DNA from: Nectonema munidae
Taxonomy: Eukaryota; Nematomorpha; Nectonematoida; Nectonematidae
Assembly: GCA_030549495.1 (NCBI GenBank)
Contig: JAUIRK010000678.1
Coordinates: 1-64,000, forward strand
Direction: 5' to 3'
Length of the DNA stretch: 64,000 nucleotides
Part shown: positions 1-13,500 of the stretch, one piece after another
Layout: each line of letters starts with the position of its first letter
Numbering within the stretch: the first letter of the stretch is position 1
Notes under the pieces: generated by a model
What the model saw: only the letters and a program-made list of their open reading frames with translations
What the model was told of the DNA's origin: nothing
Database searches by the model: none
Translations under genes and position numbers: made by a program

Positions 1-939
1 CTATCATTTTATAAAATTTAATTCACAAGAGAATGGGAATTATTTAACTAATAGCTTTATTTTCATGTCTAAAATTTAAAAACACGACTTTACTTTTTTC
101 TATTTATTTAATATTCTAACGATTTTTTTGTATGTTTCATAACTTTAAGTGTTTACTATATTTTGAAGCAATCATGCATATATGACATACCTTAACAAGC
201 GGGGAAGGGGGGGGGGCTATTTCTAATTATCTGCATTAAAAAATTAACAGGAGAGGTATAAAGAACGATAGGGAGGTGCGGGGAGGGGAGTTAAAAATTC
301 AAAAGTTTTGGGGGATATCAAAATTTTAAGATTTTAATAAGGAAGTTTTTAAATCTTAAAATAATTATAGGCTTGTTGTCTATCGAAATATAACTTAGTG
401 AAAAGTTTTTGAGATATTAAATTACCAAATGTTTAGACAAAGTTTTGGCTTAGAATATAACAAACTGAAAGAATGAAAATTTCATTTAAAGAGTTTCTAT
501 GGGAACCTCTAAGAAATATGACTTTATTAGTAACATATTAACTAAAATTTTGTGGATAGACAAACTTTTTTATTTTTGTTTTTAATTCCAATAGGGTATC
601 TCTAAACAATGGACACAAAATGCACAAATAGGCAAAAGCAAAATAAACAAAAAATTTATATAATTTTTATTTTATATACTTTCTTATACAATAAAATACA
701 TATTACAGTTGTCTTAGTTTAAATTTTTCAAAGAATTAAAATTTTAGTAGATTAAAAAAAAATTTTAGCTACTCTTTTCATCTTAATCCAAAAAAGGGTT
801 TAAATTTGAAATTTAAATGTCACCGGTGAGGCTAAAATAAAGTCGTGGATTTTTGTTAAATAAATACCGCCAGTTTTGCTCCATCAGTTAATAATTGTAA
901 ATGCATCTGTGGGCATATCATCTTATTACTTTCTCACAC

Positions 940-1165
940 TTCTAGGCGAGAAGAAAACATGATATATTTGCCAAGCCATATCAATACAGATAACATTTTC
1001 ATGGAAGAAATTATCATGAAGGCTAGATGTTTGTCGTATTTTTTTTAGGGTAACGAAAAAATTTTAAAGGAAGCTTGAAAAATAACTAAGAGGGGGCTTT
1101 AGAAATAGGTAGAGGCGTGTGCCCTAAAATTTAATAGGTATTGCGGACTCTGCCTCTGCCCGAAT
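940..1165 (+). repeat. Dispersed repeat, copy 1
   Basis: About 225 bp that recur roughly 515 bp downstream in the same orientation. Both copies share a 'tttgccaag.catatc.atacagat' core, a following 'tgtttgtc.tatttttttag' stretch and a 'gtgcccyaaaatttaatagg' end. The family is unknown; it may be two copies of a degenerate transposon end. Confidence 0.6.
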
Positions 1166-1457
1166 TGAAAAAAACCCATAATTTAACATTATCATATCTC
1201 ATTACTTTTTGTAATAGTCCAAAATATAGATGCAAGTCTTAAATAGATTTTTTTGATCAATTTTATTGTTCAAAAATTTTGTTTATTTTCTTAATTCTTA
1301 AATAATTTCTTACTGCTAAATAAAATAAAAGATTTTGAATTTTCTATTTTTAAATGATATAACCGCAGATTATCCCAGTGCCCGCGCTAAGTAAAAATTT
1401 TAGGGGGGAGGGGGCTTCATTGGGGCTCTACATTTTGAACTATAAGATTAATCTGCT

Positions 1458-1672
1458 TCAAGGCGAAAAGAAAATATATGATGTATTTGCCAAGACATAT
1501 CTATACAGATTACGTTTTCATGAAAGAGATTATTATGAATGCTCGATGTTTGTCATATTTTTTTAGTGTAATGAAAACATTTTTAGGGTAACTTGAAAAT
1601 TAGCTGGAGGCTTCAGAAATAGTTTGGGGTGCTTGTGCCCCAAAATTTAATAGGTAGCGGAGGCTCTGGTTC
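1458..1672 (+). repeat. Dispersed repeat, copy 2
   Basis: Second copy of the repeat at 940-1165, with many substitutions and small indels. Between the copies lies ordinary AT-rich sequence. Confidence 0.6.
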
Positions 1673-3114
1673 CATAATAGTAACATATCATACATAGTAG
1701 TAAAAATGATTTTTTCTTGTTTAGACTTAAATTTTTAACTTATATAGCAAAAAAAATTTTTTTTTCAAAAAAAACTTAATAATTAAAGACATCAACCTTA
1801 ATGAACTATTCACACCTGCATAGTCGCTAAACATTTATGTTCTCCTGCCTGCCAATAATAGATGCAGATTTAGTTATATGAAATTGATTTACTAACTCCT
1901 AGAAGATAAATCTATATTTCCCAGTAAATATATTCTTCTTTCCTTGTACGATGTAGCCAAATTTTCATGCTTCAATCAGTTAATCATAGAACTTTGTTAT
2001 CTTAGAAGTCTAATAATGTGAGATAATCCGCACTACTATGCCACCTAAACATCATAGAATTTCAGAGCAAAAATTTCGTTAAAACGCTATAATGATACAC
2101 TCAAATGAACGTTTTTGAACAGATGGGAAAACACTTTTTTTAAGATGAAAAGGCATTAAAACTTAAAAAATTTAAAAATTTTTAAACAGTCTTTTGGTAA
2201 ATGAACTTATTCTTTAAATTTAAAAATTTAATTATTTTTTGGGCAAACAGACATTTTATTTATTTATGAAAATCTCTAAAATGACAGCCAAATTTTTTTT
2301 TTAATTTAATGACATATAGAGTGAAAGTTTTAAATGATTTTTTACTATTATTTTTTTTTTTGGATGTATAAACTCGAGTTTAGTATATATTCAAATTTTT
2401 ATTTTGCTATTTCAAGTAGTTTTCATTTTATGTTATTTTTTATCCGCGGCTTACACTTTAACCTGACCCATTTTGAAAAGTTCTTGTGACTGAAGCAAAA
2501 GATATTACAAATGGCTTAACTAAAAGTAAAAAATCCAAAAATGACATATAAAAACTTATATTTCACTTAAGAGCTGAAAAATAATTGGAAAAAATGAGAA
2601 AAACGCTCTAATTTTCAAAATAATCAAACAGTTCCATTATTTTTACATTTTGAAAAGAGTTTGGTTAAGTTTGGGTAAAAAGTCAGGCCCTTTTTTTTTG
2701 ATAAAATTAACTTTTCAACACACAGCAAGATAGGAGGAGTCAGGGAAGGAAGATAAAGCAAGGATTAAGAAGTGGATATAGGACAACCAAGAGCTTTTCT
2801 TAAAATGGCAAAATAAATTGTGGTAAACTGAAAAGAACCGGTCATATTTATTTTTTGTTTGAAACATTCGTATTTACGAGAAACTAACCTTTCTACTGCT
2901 ATTTCGGAAGATTTATGTGGAATATAAGCATACTGAATAGATTGCGTGGGCCCATTGTGGGTAGGAAAAAAGATTAAAGGTGAGAAATAAGATTTTGAAA
3001 AAAGAAAAGGGATTTGTTTTATTACTTTTTCATTAACATAAAATGACGACCAAAGTAATTTTACTTTGCAAACCTTGCGTTTAGCGAAATCATACAATAT
3101 ATAATCAAAATGAA

Positions 3115-3171
3115 AAATGATAAGCGCGGGGGCCACTGCAGCCGCATAGGTTACAGTGGCCTAAGGCCGAC
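3115..3171 (-). mobile_element. Probable hAT terminus with subterminal hairpin
   Basis: On the minus strand it begins CAGGGTCGGCCTTAGGCCA, which resembles the CAGGG-type ends of animal hAT elements, and carries an 8-bp inverted pair (GGCCACTG/CAGTGGCC). I could not find the matching far end or a target duplication, so the extent is unknown. Confidence 0.35.
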
Positions 3172-3493
3172 CCTGAGGGTAATCGGTCGCCAATTATTCA
3201 ATTGCATAGAATTTTTTTTGCCCATGTTTAAAGATTTGAGGATAGTAACTAAATTGGAGAATCGAATTGAACAATTTTAATAAAAAATTTATAATGTATT
3301 TAAAAGACATTTTATAAGATTTGAAACTAATTTTGTCAAAACTAGGAGAAGATTTATCGGAGAGATGCTTTAGGCAGACAAATATTTATTCTGAAGTAAT
3401 AAGATTAGACAATTATAGTTCAGAAACTATGGGACGCAGTCAAAATTACACGGGAAAAGGTTTTCTAGTATTGAATATGAGTTTTGAAATATA

Positions 3494-3632
3494 TTAACCC
3501 GTTAACGCCCAATGTCGACTATAGTCGACTTTACAAAAATAAAATTGTCTACGTTTACCAATTCTCTTTACTACAAATATTCTGCTTTACATTAGATATC
3601 GTCTGATTATTCTGGTCGTTAACGGATTTAGG
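3494..3632. mobile_element. Possible small piggyBac-like MITE
   Basis: TTAA followed by CCCGTTAACGCCC at the left and an inverted CGTTAACGGATTTAGGG at the right. TTAA plus CCC is typical of piggyBac ends, but the right TTAA is not clear. A segment matching 3595-3615 recurs near 50775-50812, which supports a dispersed repeat. Confidence 0.3.
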
Positions 3633-3976
3633 GCTTGATTTTTATTTGAAAAAAAAGTGATTGGCCTACTTGACTTTGTGAGTATGTAGATTTTTTCCCA
3701 TATATTGAAGCATGGAACGAAATAAATTCTTTCCATTTTTTAAATTAAATTCGTATATAGTCCGAATACAACTTTTTTAAATTTTTGTAAAAAAACAAGT
3801 CTTCTGTATTTTTTGATTTCTTAAATTTTTTATGAGCCCAAGGTAATTTTTTCCTAAGATTATTAAGTGCGGGGCACCAGAAGGATTTACTACAAATTAT
3901 AGTAAATGTAGCTGCTTCTAAAGGTGATGAGATGCAATTTGTGAGTGTTGATGCGTACCATTCAATTTCAAGGGAA

Positions 3977-4342
3977 TTAAAGTTTAAGAATCATGAAATT
4001 ATTTGTCAAATTTTGTTGTATATTATCCATAAATATTTCTTCATTTAAAACTTTTTTCTTGATAAGGGAGTGATTGAAATTGGAAGCAAAATTTATGGTT
4101 ATTTCAATAAAATAGTGATCTGAAAGAGAGATTTCATCTAAAATTCTCCAGGAGTTAACTAGTGACAACATCAAATCATTACAAAATGATAAGTCTATAT
4201 GAGAGTGAGAAGAAATATCAATTCTTAAGCTAGTAAAGTTTGGTAGTTTATTGGAATCAATAATATTTAAATTATTTTCAATAATTTTTTCATATAGAAA
4301 AGTACCCCTAACCCCTAGAATTGGTTTTGTGGAATCTTGCAT
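3977..4342 (-). mobile_element. LINE endonuclease fragment
   Basis: The 121-residue reading frame matches the C-terminal half of an apurinic-type LINE endonuclease as found in Jockey/CR1-like elements. The features are 'SHIDLSFCND' followed by 'WRILDEISLSDHYFIEI', in which the SDH histidine is catalytic. No reverse transcriptase follows on this strand, so it is a 5' fragment. It lies about 170 bp upstream of the ZRANB2 start codon in opposite orientation. Confidence 0.75.
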
Positions 4343-4513
4343 TCATAGGTAAAGAATACTTAAATAAGTAGACACATTTTGTTGCAGTTTTAAATTTTGT
4401 TTAGTAAAGGAAAAAATCTGAATAAAGAGAGTTAATTAATACATTTACTTTACTTATAAATTTTTTATAATTTTGATTTTTGATATTTCTTCGCTCTAAT
4501 TTATAATTACAAT

Positions 4514-7500
4514 ATGTCTTCTAAGCAATTGGTTAAGGGTCCTGGTGATTGGACTTGTCCTAACGAAAAGTATAAAAACGCTACTTCTTATTTCATTTAT
4601 TTATACTGCAATGCTCACCTTTAATTAAAACAAGTACAATTTTTTTGTGAAAATTATCAAATGGGACAAAAATTTTAAATGTGTAAATGAAGATTATGAA
4701 AATCTAAATATTTTTAAGATTTATTTTCCAAATTAGTTTTTAAAATTAGATTTTAAAATATCTGAATGTATTAGACCTATATTTTTTTCATCATATAAAT
4801 ATTTAAAAAAAAAATAGATGTTAAAAATACGATGCATTTTTCGAGAAGTGGTTTTTGCAGGCAAAAAACTTTGCTTTCTTTCCTAGATCATTTTTAAAAC
4901 TTTTAGCTTTAATGAACATTCTTTAATAGACTCATATTTACGTTCACAAAAATTCATTGCTAATTTTAGATTCATTTTTTTGAAAATTTACTAGGTGAAA
5001 CACCAAAATAACAATGTTGAATAATGTAATGTTTGTAAAGAATTAATCATCTAAAAATGCCTTGTCTGTGCTAATTGACAATCAACTGATAATTTTTCTG
5101 TAATGATATTTTAAAATTAACAAAAGACTACTATTTTCATTTGTCAACAGGGAGCCATTCTGGTTTTATTTCTGGACTCATTTTTTACGTTTAGGATGTG
5201 AAAATATCTATACCTGTTAATCAAATTTGCGGTTTACTTCTAAAAATTGTCTCCAAAAACATTCATTCAAATTTTACAATGAAATATGTTTTTATACCAA
5301 ATCAACAGTGCTGTTTTCATTTCTGAACTCATTTTTCACATTTAGAGTTTTTAAAATATCAGTCAATGTCAGTCAAATTTGCGGTTTACTTCCAAAAGCT
5401 ATCTCCAAAAATATTCTCTCAATTTTACATGAAATATATGTTTTTATACCAAATCGATCATGCTGTTTTCATTTCTGAACACATTTTTTACATTTAGGAT
5501 GTGAAAATACCTATAAGTGTTAATCAAATTTGCGGTTTACTTCTAAAAATTTCTCCAAAAACATTGATTCAAATTTTACAATTAAATATTTTTTTATACC
5601 AAATCAACCATGCTAGTTTCATTTATGAACTCAATTTTTATAGTTTGAATTTGAAAATACCTATAAGTATCAATCAAATTTGCGTTTAGTTCTAAAATTT
5701 GTTTCCAAAAATATTGATTCAAATTTTACATGAAATATATGTTTTTATAGCAAATAGATCATGATGATTTCATTTCTGAACACAGTTTTTGCATTTAAAG
5801 GTTTTACTGCTAGTGTCAATCAAATTTACGGTTTATGTCTCAAAACTATATCCCAAAATATTCTCTCTAATTTTACATGAAATATATGATTTTATACCAA
5901 TTCGACCTTGATGATTTTTATTTCCGAAATCATTTTTTGCATTTAGAGGTTTTAAATGTCTGAAAGTGTCAATCAAATGTTCGATTTACGTCTAATGTCT
6001 ACAGAAATATTTTTGAAATTTAAATAAAATATTTGTTTTTATGCCAAATGGAAGATGCTGGTTTCATTTTTGCACTCCGGTTTGGCATTTATGGTTTTAA
6101 TATATCTGAAAGCTTTAACCAGATTTGCGGTTTACTTCTAGATACTGTTTTCAAAAATATTTTCAAAAAAATAAAATATCTGTTTAATACCAAATCGACT
6201 ATGCTTATTTTATTTCTGTACTGGATTTTGGATAATACGGTTAAAAAATAAAGTGGCAATTGAATTAGTAAATCAGTTCTTTTCTGTAAATTTTCGAGTT
6301 CTTTCTCTTCTTTAATGCATAATTTTTTTTGCCATGAACCTTTTCTTCCGTTTTGTCTTTGAAGTCTCAAAAACTCTTTATCTTCAAAATTTATCAAATT
6401 CATTCCATTTGGAAGACTCAGATGTCTTTATAAATATTTTTAATGTTACATATATATTTCAACTATGCTGAATTTGTGTGTGTCTGTCGCTGTAACATTT
6501 TTGATTGGTTGAAATTATTTATTTATTTTTTGTGTGTATTTTATATCGTGTGATGAGGTGTGTGTGTGTGTGTTTGTCTCTGGAAGCTTTCTGATTGGTT
6601 GAAATTATTTATGTTTTCTACCACACCATTAGCATCTAATCAGACCATATAAAAAATACACACAACAAATGATCCTATGTTTCGAGAAACAAACACACTA
6701 CCAACAATCATATGTTTCGAGAAACAAATACACTACTAATGATCCTATGTTTCGAGCACAGTGAGAAAAGGACCACTGGAGCGGCTAGTTATATTATATT
6801 CAAGTAAAGGGTGATGTTTTATCTAGTAAGGGGGTGGTGTGAGGTTTTTTAAACGATAAACGGCGGAGTGATTGAAAAAAATTGGGATGCAATGATCTAC
6901 CTACGCCATCTATTTAAAGCACGATTGATTTTTTGATTCTAAATTTCATTTTTCAGGTGCAGCAATTGGAACTTTACGCGAAGAGTTGAATGCAATTTGT
7001 GCGGAACGGGTATGCTGTCGTCTTTAAATAACCGATATCATACTAAATCTTTTTTAATGAAGGTTTAGGCTTTCTTCAAGTATACTATTTTAGTATTTAT
7101 TTTTTTTTGCTTTTATTTTAAACAAGTTGGATGTATTTGTAGCACCCCGAATAGAGAGAAGGCTACCTTAGTCGAGCACTCACTCTCTCTTTCTCTCTCT
7201 CCATAGCGGTGATGATTGATACCCAAGTTTTTCATAATTACCATATTTTTCAAATATAATATACATTTATATGATGTATAGTTTTTGTAATCTTTAAAGT
7301 TTCAGAAATCCTTTGAAATATTTTTTAATTTTATTACATCATTGTCAGAATCTAATTCAGAAAAATACTCAAACTTCGAACTTTTTATGTTTTATAGAGA
7401 GAGAGAGAGAGAGGAATTTGTTTTCGATACACATGCGTACCATTTTTTCCTTCTCCTGCGTGTCACTAAATATATACTTCTGGTAACAATACTTCTTTTT

Positions 7501-10500
7501 TCATTTCTGATATTTTATTCTGACGCGTACAATGTTGTTTGATTTTATAATATAATATTTCAAATATCATAAAGCTCTTCATCGCTTAAATCACTATTTC
7601 TCAAACTCTTTGTTAAAATGGGGCGGTGAGTCTGAAAAATTTGAAGATTGCCGATCAATGAAATAAAGATGTATCGAAATCATTTATTTGAATTCTTCAT
7701 TCTCATCTCTTCACTCTTTCTAAAAAATTTTCGTCGTGCGGCGGCCATCAATCCAAATCGATGCAAAGCTTATATTTGACCAATGCTGAATTATTGTATG
7801 CAACATCCTGAAACACTCCATTCATTTTCCTTTCTCAAACTTAAATACCAATAAATGTATCTTTGGAAAACGGGAAAAGGAAGCAAACTTTTAATAATAA
7901 TTGAATAACTAGCGTTCGTTAAGAATTTTAGTGTTGTGGTTAAATTTTTCAACGAATGCCTATTCTGATACCGATACTAACCCTTGTTTTAACTTGTTTT
8001 GTATGAATATCTCTTAAAACATTATAATAAAAGTCTCTATTGGATTATGACCTTTATTTTAAAAATAAAAATGACTTTTTCGAGTTAAATTGCACAGGCA
8101 CTTAGCAGCACCAAACTACACGCGTTCCGGGTTCTTTCAACTTTTGTTGCGTTATCCCGTGTTCATAGACATGGCCAGAGAAGTAGCGGCGCTACTGATG
8201 CAATTCAAATGACATATTTAAGATTTTTACTCATACACAAGATTTTGTCTATTTCGATTGCACATATTCTACTTCTTTCATTATTATTTTTTGCGATTTA
8301 TATTAGTAAATTGTAACTCTGATGTGCAACTTTCTACGGAGGGGCGTAAGTATGGTTGGTTAGATGCTGGATTCGATAACTCAGGGTCTTGGGTTCGATC
8401 CTACATCAAGCTTGCTTTCCTCATAGTTCGATACACGCGGCGCAATTGTGCTTTTTCGATGAAAACACCCTACGGTACCATTACCATTACTGTGGTTCCT
8501 ACAATTGCTGTAGTGGTACATTTATTTATGATTATGAATTTACCTTGATATAATTACGGATCGTTAACAAATAATAAGAACGAAAAATTGTCAATAGGCA
8601 AGGTAAGAGGGGAGAAGGTAAAAAGTTCAAAAGAGAGGCTAGGAAGTAAAAGCACAGCCATTATTTGGTTGGCATTATTTGCGAACGCTCGTTAACGGTC
8701 TTCGGCAATTATAAACGTTTTGAATAGGTAAAAGTCTTGTCTCAATTTCAGAGAAAATGTGAGTAAAAGTATATTGTTTAGCCACGATCATTCACTGATT
8801 CAGCGCGCCTTCTTAACAGATTGCAATTGACATGACATGACTCCTTTGTCTTTACCGATGTTCTTTCCTGCATGCATGCATAGCACAATGAGCTTATGAC
8901 CAAGGTTGGTAGCTCCTCATACCCCATTCATTCTTTATTATCGCACTTGATTTTGGATTCAAAATTTCGAATTGATATTTCAACTAGTTATTACTTCGCG
9001 AAAATAAGAATATTTACAGTATTATAAATATTCAACATCAAATATATAGCCTTTTTATCTAAGCCAAAACAACAGCAGCATTTAACAACTAAAGTTATTC
9101 TAAATTATTTTTTCGAAAGTATTTAGTTTAAAATTTTTTAATCAATTCACTGATCTCCCTTCCTTCACGAGATATTTTTGTTATAAAAAAGTTCATTCTT
9201 TATATTTTATTCAATTTTTCGACTTTTTTTTATGAGTTGCAAAAAGAACGCTAGACTAAAATGATTAATATTTGTAACTATTTTAAAGTCGTCGTCGAAA
9301 TAATTATTACGCTCCAAACTCCTTCTTAAAACGTGTGCGACTCTATCCCACTTCGACTAATTACTTAGGATGATTTAAACACTCATCTACACATAATAAG
9401 GCAAAGAATAATATTCTTTATTACACTAAACCCCTCCGCGCTTAGACATTGGCGAACTCAACTATCCAAGATCATTTTTCTTGAAGTTTGCCACGCGCAT
9501 CATCGCACCTGCAAGACCACGCCAAGTAATACCAATATCGTAGTGATGCGACAATAAGAATTTGTTTTCATAAAATGTTATAAAGAGTACTTGTGTATTT
9601 TAGCGAAGCCAATCGAGCGCAAGTCAATGAAGATGATTGGAAAAAAGTTAGGAAAGGAAGCAGCGGAAAAAAGCAAGGGACTATTCAGTCCTGATGACTG
9701 GGAGTGCACGCATTGCGGAAACATCAACTGGAGCAAGAGGCTTTGCTGCAACATATGTAATGCTTCCAAATTTGCTCCCACAGAAAATCGAACAGGCATG
9801 TTTTTGCTACTGCTCATTTATACACACTACACGGAAACTCGATTTCGCGAACAACTGAACTTCTTACCTAAGCAATGAAGGAACGAAATTTCCACATATC
9901 CGAATAATCTCTTTTCCTGATTACATACTTGAAGTTTTGCGTACTTCGTTGCATAAGAACCAAGGATATCAGTGGCGTATCCAGAAAATCTTTTTTTTTT
10001 ACCATTTATGCTCAAGTGAACTAAAGTTTTGCTTTGAGATATTTTAAATCGCATAAATTCTGAGCTAAATAAATCTCTGAAAAATGTTCTTTCCATATAA
10101 TGTATAGGAGGAGATACACAGATAATAATTAGTTTTCAAAAACCTTTTAAAACGATTTCAGAAAATGAAAATCGTCCGTCTGCTTTAAGCCGCATATGGT
10201 AAACATATATCTAACCTCCACAAACATTTTACTATATTTTATGAAGGTGATTATTTTTACTTTTACCTTGTCAATATTTCATATTATATTAATTGTGTTG
10301 AAAATTTTTATTCTGCACAAATATTTTGTTTTTCTGAATGCTCGCTGGAAACCATTTTTATGACATTCAGAACACACTTGCTTTGATTTTCTGCCTTTGG
10401 AGAAAGGACAAATGTTGCATCTTTTCTTTTTATCCAAATTATACGGAACCAAAGGACTGTTTGAAGAAGCTTTTATATCAGCTAGTTCTAAAGCTCTTTT

Positions 10501-13500
10501 GACTGATTTTGACATTTGAGGTATACATACTTGTTCTGAACCCAAGGGTGTATTTGGTGTTTGAAGTGTGTACTACTGTGTAATAAAATTCTTTACAATT
10601 ATCTAGATTTAGTTCAAGGTGTGCTAAAAAATTGGGTGCGAACATGATTCTAAAAGAACACTTAATTTATAATCATCGGGATAAATTCCCCGAAAATCTT
10701 TGTGAAATGAGTAAAGAAGAGAGCGAGACGTTCCATCAGGATTTAAGTCATTGCCAGGTAAGATGGGACAATCACATGATGGCTGATTAATACTTGTGTC
10801 TTCATCGTGACTATCCAAAAAAGTTGAACAATAGAAAATCTAAGAAAGCACGTTGTGGAACGTAACAATGTTTTTCGTTCCTTCATTTCAATTTTTTAAG
10901 GAATTTTCCAGGTATTTTTTTGTTCTATGAATTAAAAACTTCATCCTTAAACTTACATTCTTAAAAAAGAAATTTAATTTAACATTATTGTAAATTAGAA
11001 AAAATGTTCATTTATATAGAAAAAAACATTAAAAACGGAAAAAATCTCCAAAAACTAAAGCCAAAATGATTTTCTTTATCCTGAAAACTTGAAATTTTTT
11101 TATTGGTTTATGTTATGTTTACTGTTGGTGTTAGACAGGCTATACTTTTACAGAATAATGCAGTTTGTTGTGGAAGGTTGACGCTTTATCACGAGTAAAA
11201 AAGAGTGCTGGAAATGGATAAAGTTTTTTCATTTCTGAATAAAGAGCTGGTCACTTTAGAGGAAGTCAAAACCTTATTTAAAAGATAGGAAATATATTGG
11301 GGGACTGTAAGAAAATGGGCGCAATAGCGAGATGCCCGTTTTAGACAACTAGTGGCATAGAGAGAGTCTATATAATTTCATTGAAAAAGAAAACAATTGA
11401 TTAGTCTTAAAAATTCTGCTCCTCAAAAGGCTAAAAAGTTACATTCATAAGCCGTTATAAAAGGCCTCAAATATCGTAGATGGAAATTCCAATTGCCGGT
11501 TCATATTCGAAACAGAGATTGTATGTAACGGCTAATTAGGGGTGTGCCGTTTTGATTTGTTATCTTCTCTTATCATCATTATTTGCATCCCTCTTTCCAT
11601 CAACTTTGTTTTCTTTTGTCATCAAGGATTTGGAGGCGGTTACAATGATCGGGAAGATGTTGAATACAAAGATCACAAGTCCGATGATGAAATTGATGAG
11701 GTATTTTTTTTTCTCTTTTTAATCAAATTATTCTTCAGAACATTCACATCTCTCTAACAAATTGATCGAGATTTATCAAGCTAATTTTGGTAAACTCGGC
11801 CATTCACTGATCTCCTCGTGTATCGTAGAGTAGAGACGTTCTTTCATTTATCAATGCACGGGATGAAAATTTGTATTATATGCTAACAACAACTTAGATC
11901 TAAGAATTATCAGCAATGTGCTAAGAAGCCTACACCTTAAGGCAGGTTGGCTGAATTTACACCTTTTATCGCTGTTGCTGCGAAAGTTCACTTCTGTTCC
12001 AAGGAAAACCCAATCTCAAATAAATATACCTTTTTATTTGACTGACATATTGCGCTAATATAATCAGATGCCGTAATCTGGCGGCCAACAACAACAACAA
12101 CAAAATGTTTATTAAGCACGCGAATTCAAATTTACAAAGACATCTGCATTATGAAAACGTTGATATATTAAATAATAGCATTCAACATATATTACAAAGG
12201 CGAGTAAACCAATCTCCAAGTTTCTCTCTTGAGCCTATTTCATCATCAACCTCATCATCATTCAATAGTTACGACCTTGATTAATCCGGGCAAGCTGCGG
12301 TTAGCCATTTTGCATCTCCAGTATAGCCTGTCTTTTTCATCACGAAGTTTAAATCCTTCCTCTCTTCTGCAATTCTTTCTACTACCGAAACTTAATTCTA
12401 AAGCATCCTTTATAAGATCGGCACTATTACTTGTGGAAACATGTCCAAGCACTCAAAATTTTGGAGAGAGGGCGAACTTTTTTTTTATATATAAATTTCA
12501 AAATTTGTCATAAAAGAATTTTTGTCCAATGAACATACCACGACATTATACTTGCACTGTAAGCTCTCAATACCACCATAAACACGCTAATTTTTCCAAG
12601 TCAAGTCGCCCATTTGAACCGAGAAGGGGTCACTGAGTAGATCGTTTTGCGCAATATATTGCATTCATATTGGGTCATTTACGATTTTTGCCAACAAGTA
12701 ACAATTAAAAGAATAAATAATTTAGTCTTTGAATTGAGTACTATTTTAATTCTTTTTTTTATAGATGTAAATGTGCATTTTTCTTAATGTCTTAAAAAGT
12801 GAAATATGACGACTCATACTTAAAATTTTACTGCATTAACGCTCGACAGGATTATAAGTGTCTTTTGTGTTCTGAAGTGCTTTGTTTATCCACTTTTCTA
12901 AAGCTCGTCAAGCGAAGCTTAAACTTAATGATTGCACAAATCCAACTTTGATGACAGGGATATTTTTGGAAAATATTAAGTATGGTTTGAAAAGTTTTAA
13001 AAATGATCTGTTGTCATTGTTTTGAATGTACTAAGAAGTTCTGAACTTGTAAAGTTGAAGCATATCTTCCTGTCAAACGATACCGTTAGAAGGCTGGCTA
13101 ATAAGAGATAGGTGTGATTACATATCAGACGTGGATTTATTGATTCGGATTTATTTGATTTTCAACTTTTTTGCAATTCAGAATGTATGAAACGATGGAT
13201 GCTGCAAACTTAGCTCATCATTGCGTTTACGTACAATATGGATATTTATTACAACATCTGGTTGACAATTTTTTGTTTTACAAAACCACTGCAATAGAAA
13301 TATTTGAAAAGTTGGACAATTTTTTAACCAGAACATCATCTTGGGGTGTGTACTGACCGTGCTCTAGCAAAACCAAATCTAGACAAACTAGTTTGAACAG
13401 AGCAGATGTATCCATCCCATTGAGATTGAGTGAATTAATCAGACAATTTTTGAATAAACAAGTATGTCAATTTTTTTAGTACAGTAGTTTATGTGTTCTT

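Larger units (their letters stand above)
1..3110. other. Intergenic AT-rich DNA, no gene seen
   Basis: No coding stretch here resembles a known protein. It holds G-rich runs near 200-300 and a pair of direct repeats listed separately. The short open frames are chance. Confidence 0.5.

Noticed and set aside
5227-6403. Several open frames on both strands within the 150-bp repeats
   Set aside because: They arise from repeating a low-stop monomer; the encoded sequences resemble only each other.
6660-6760. Evenly spaced short repeats that look CRISPR-like
   Set aside because: Only three imperfect units with no real spacers, in an animal genome beside a Helitron-like end.
8341-8410. Functional tRNA gene
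   Set aside because: Box A and B are present, but the cloverleaf stems do not close well and the unit recurs with a common non-tRNA body, so it is a SINE.
12258-12452. 64-residue minus-strand frame ('MLGHVSTSNSADLIKDALEL')
   Set aside because: Looked briefly like a LINE C-terminus, but the needed 'RWFGHV' pattern is absent and nothing flanks it.
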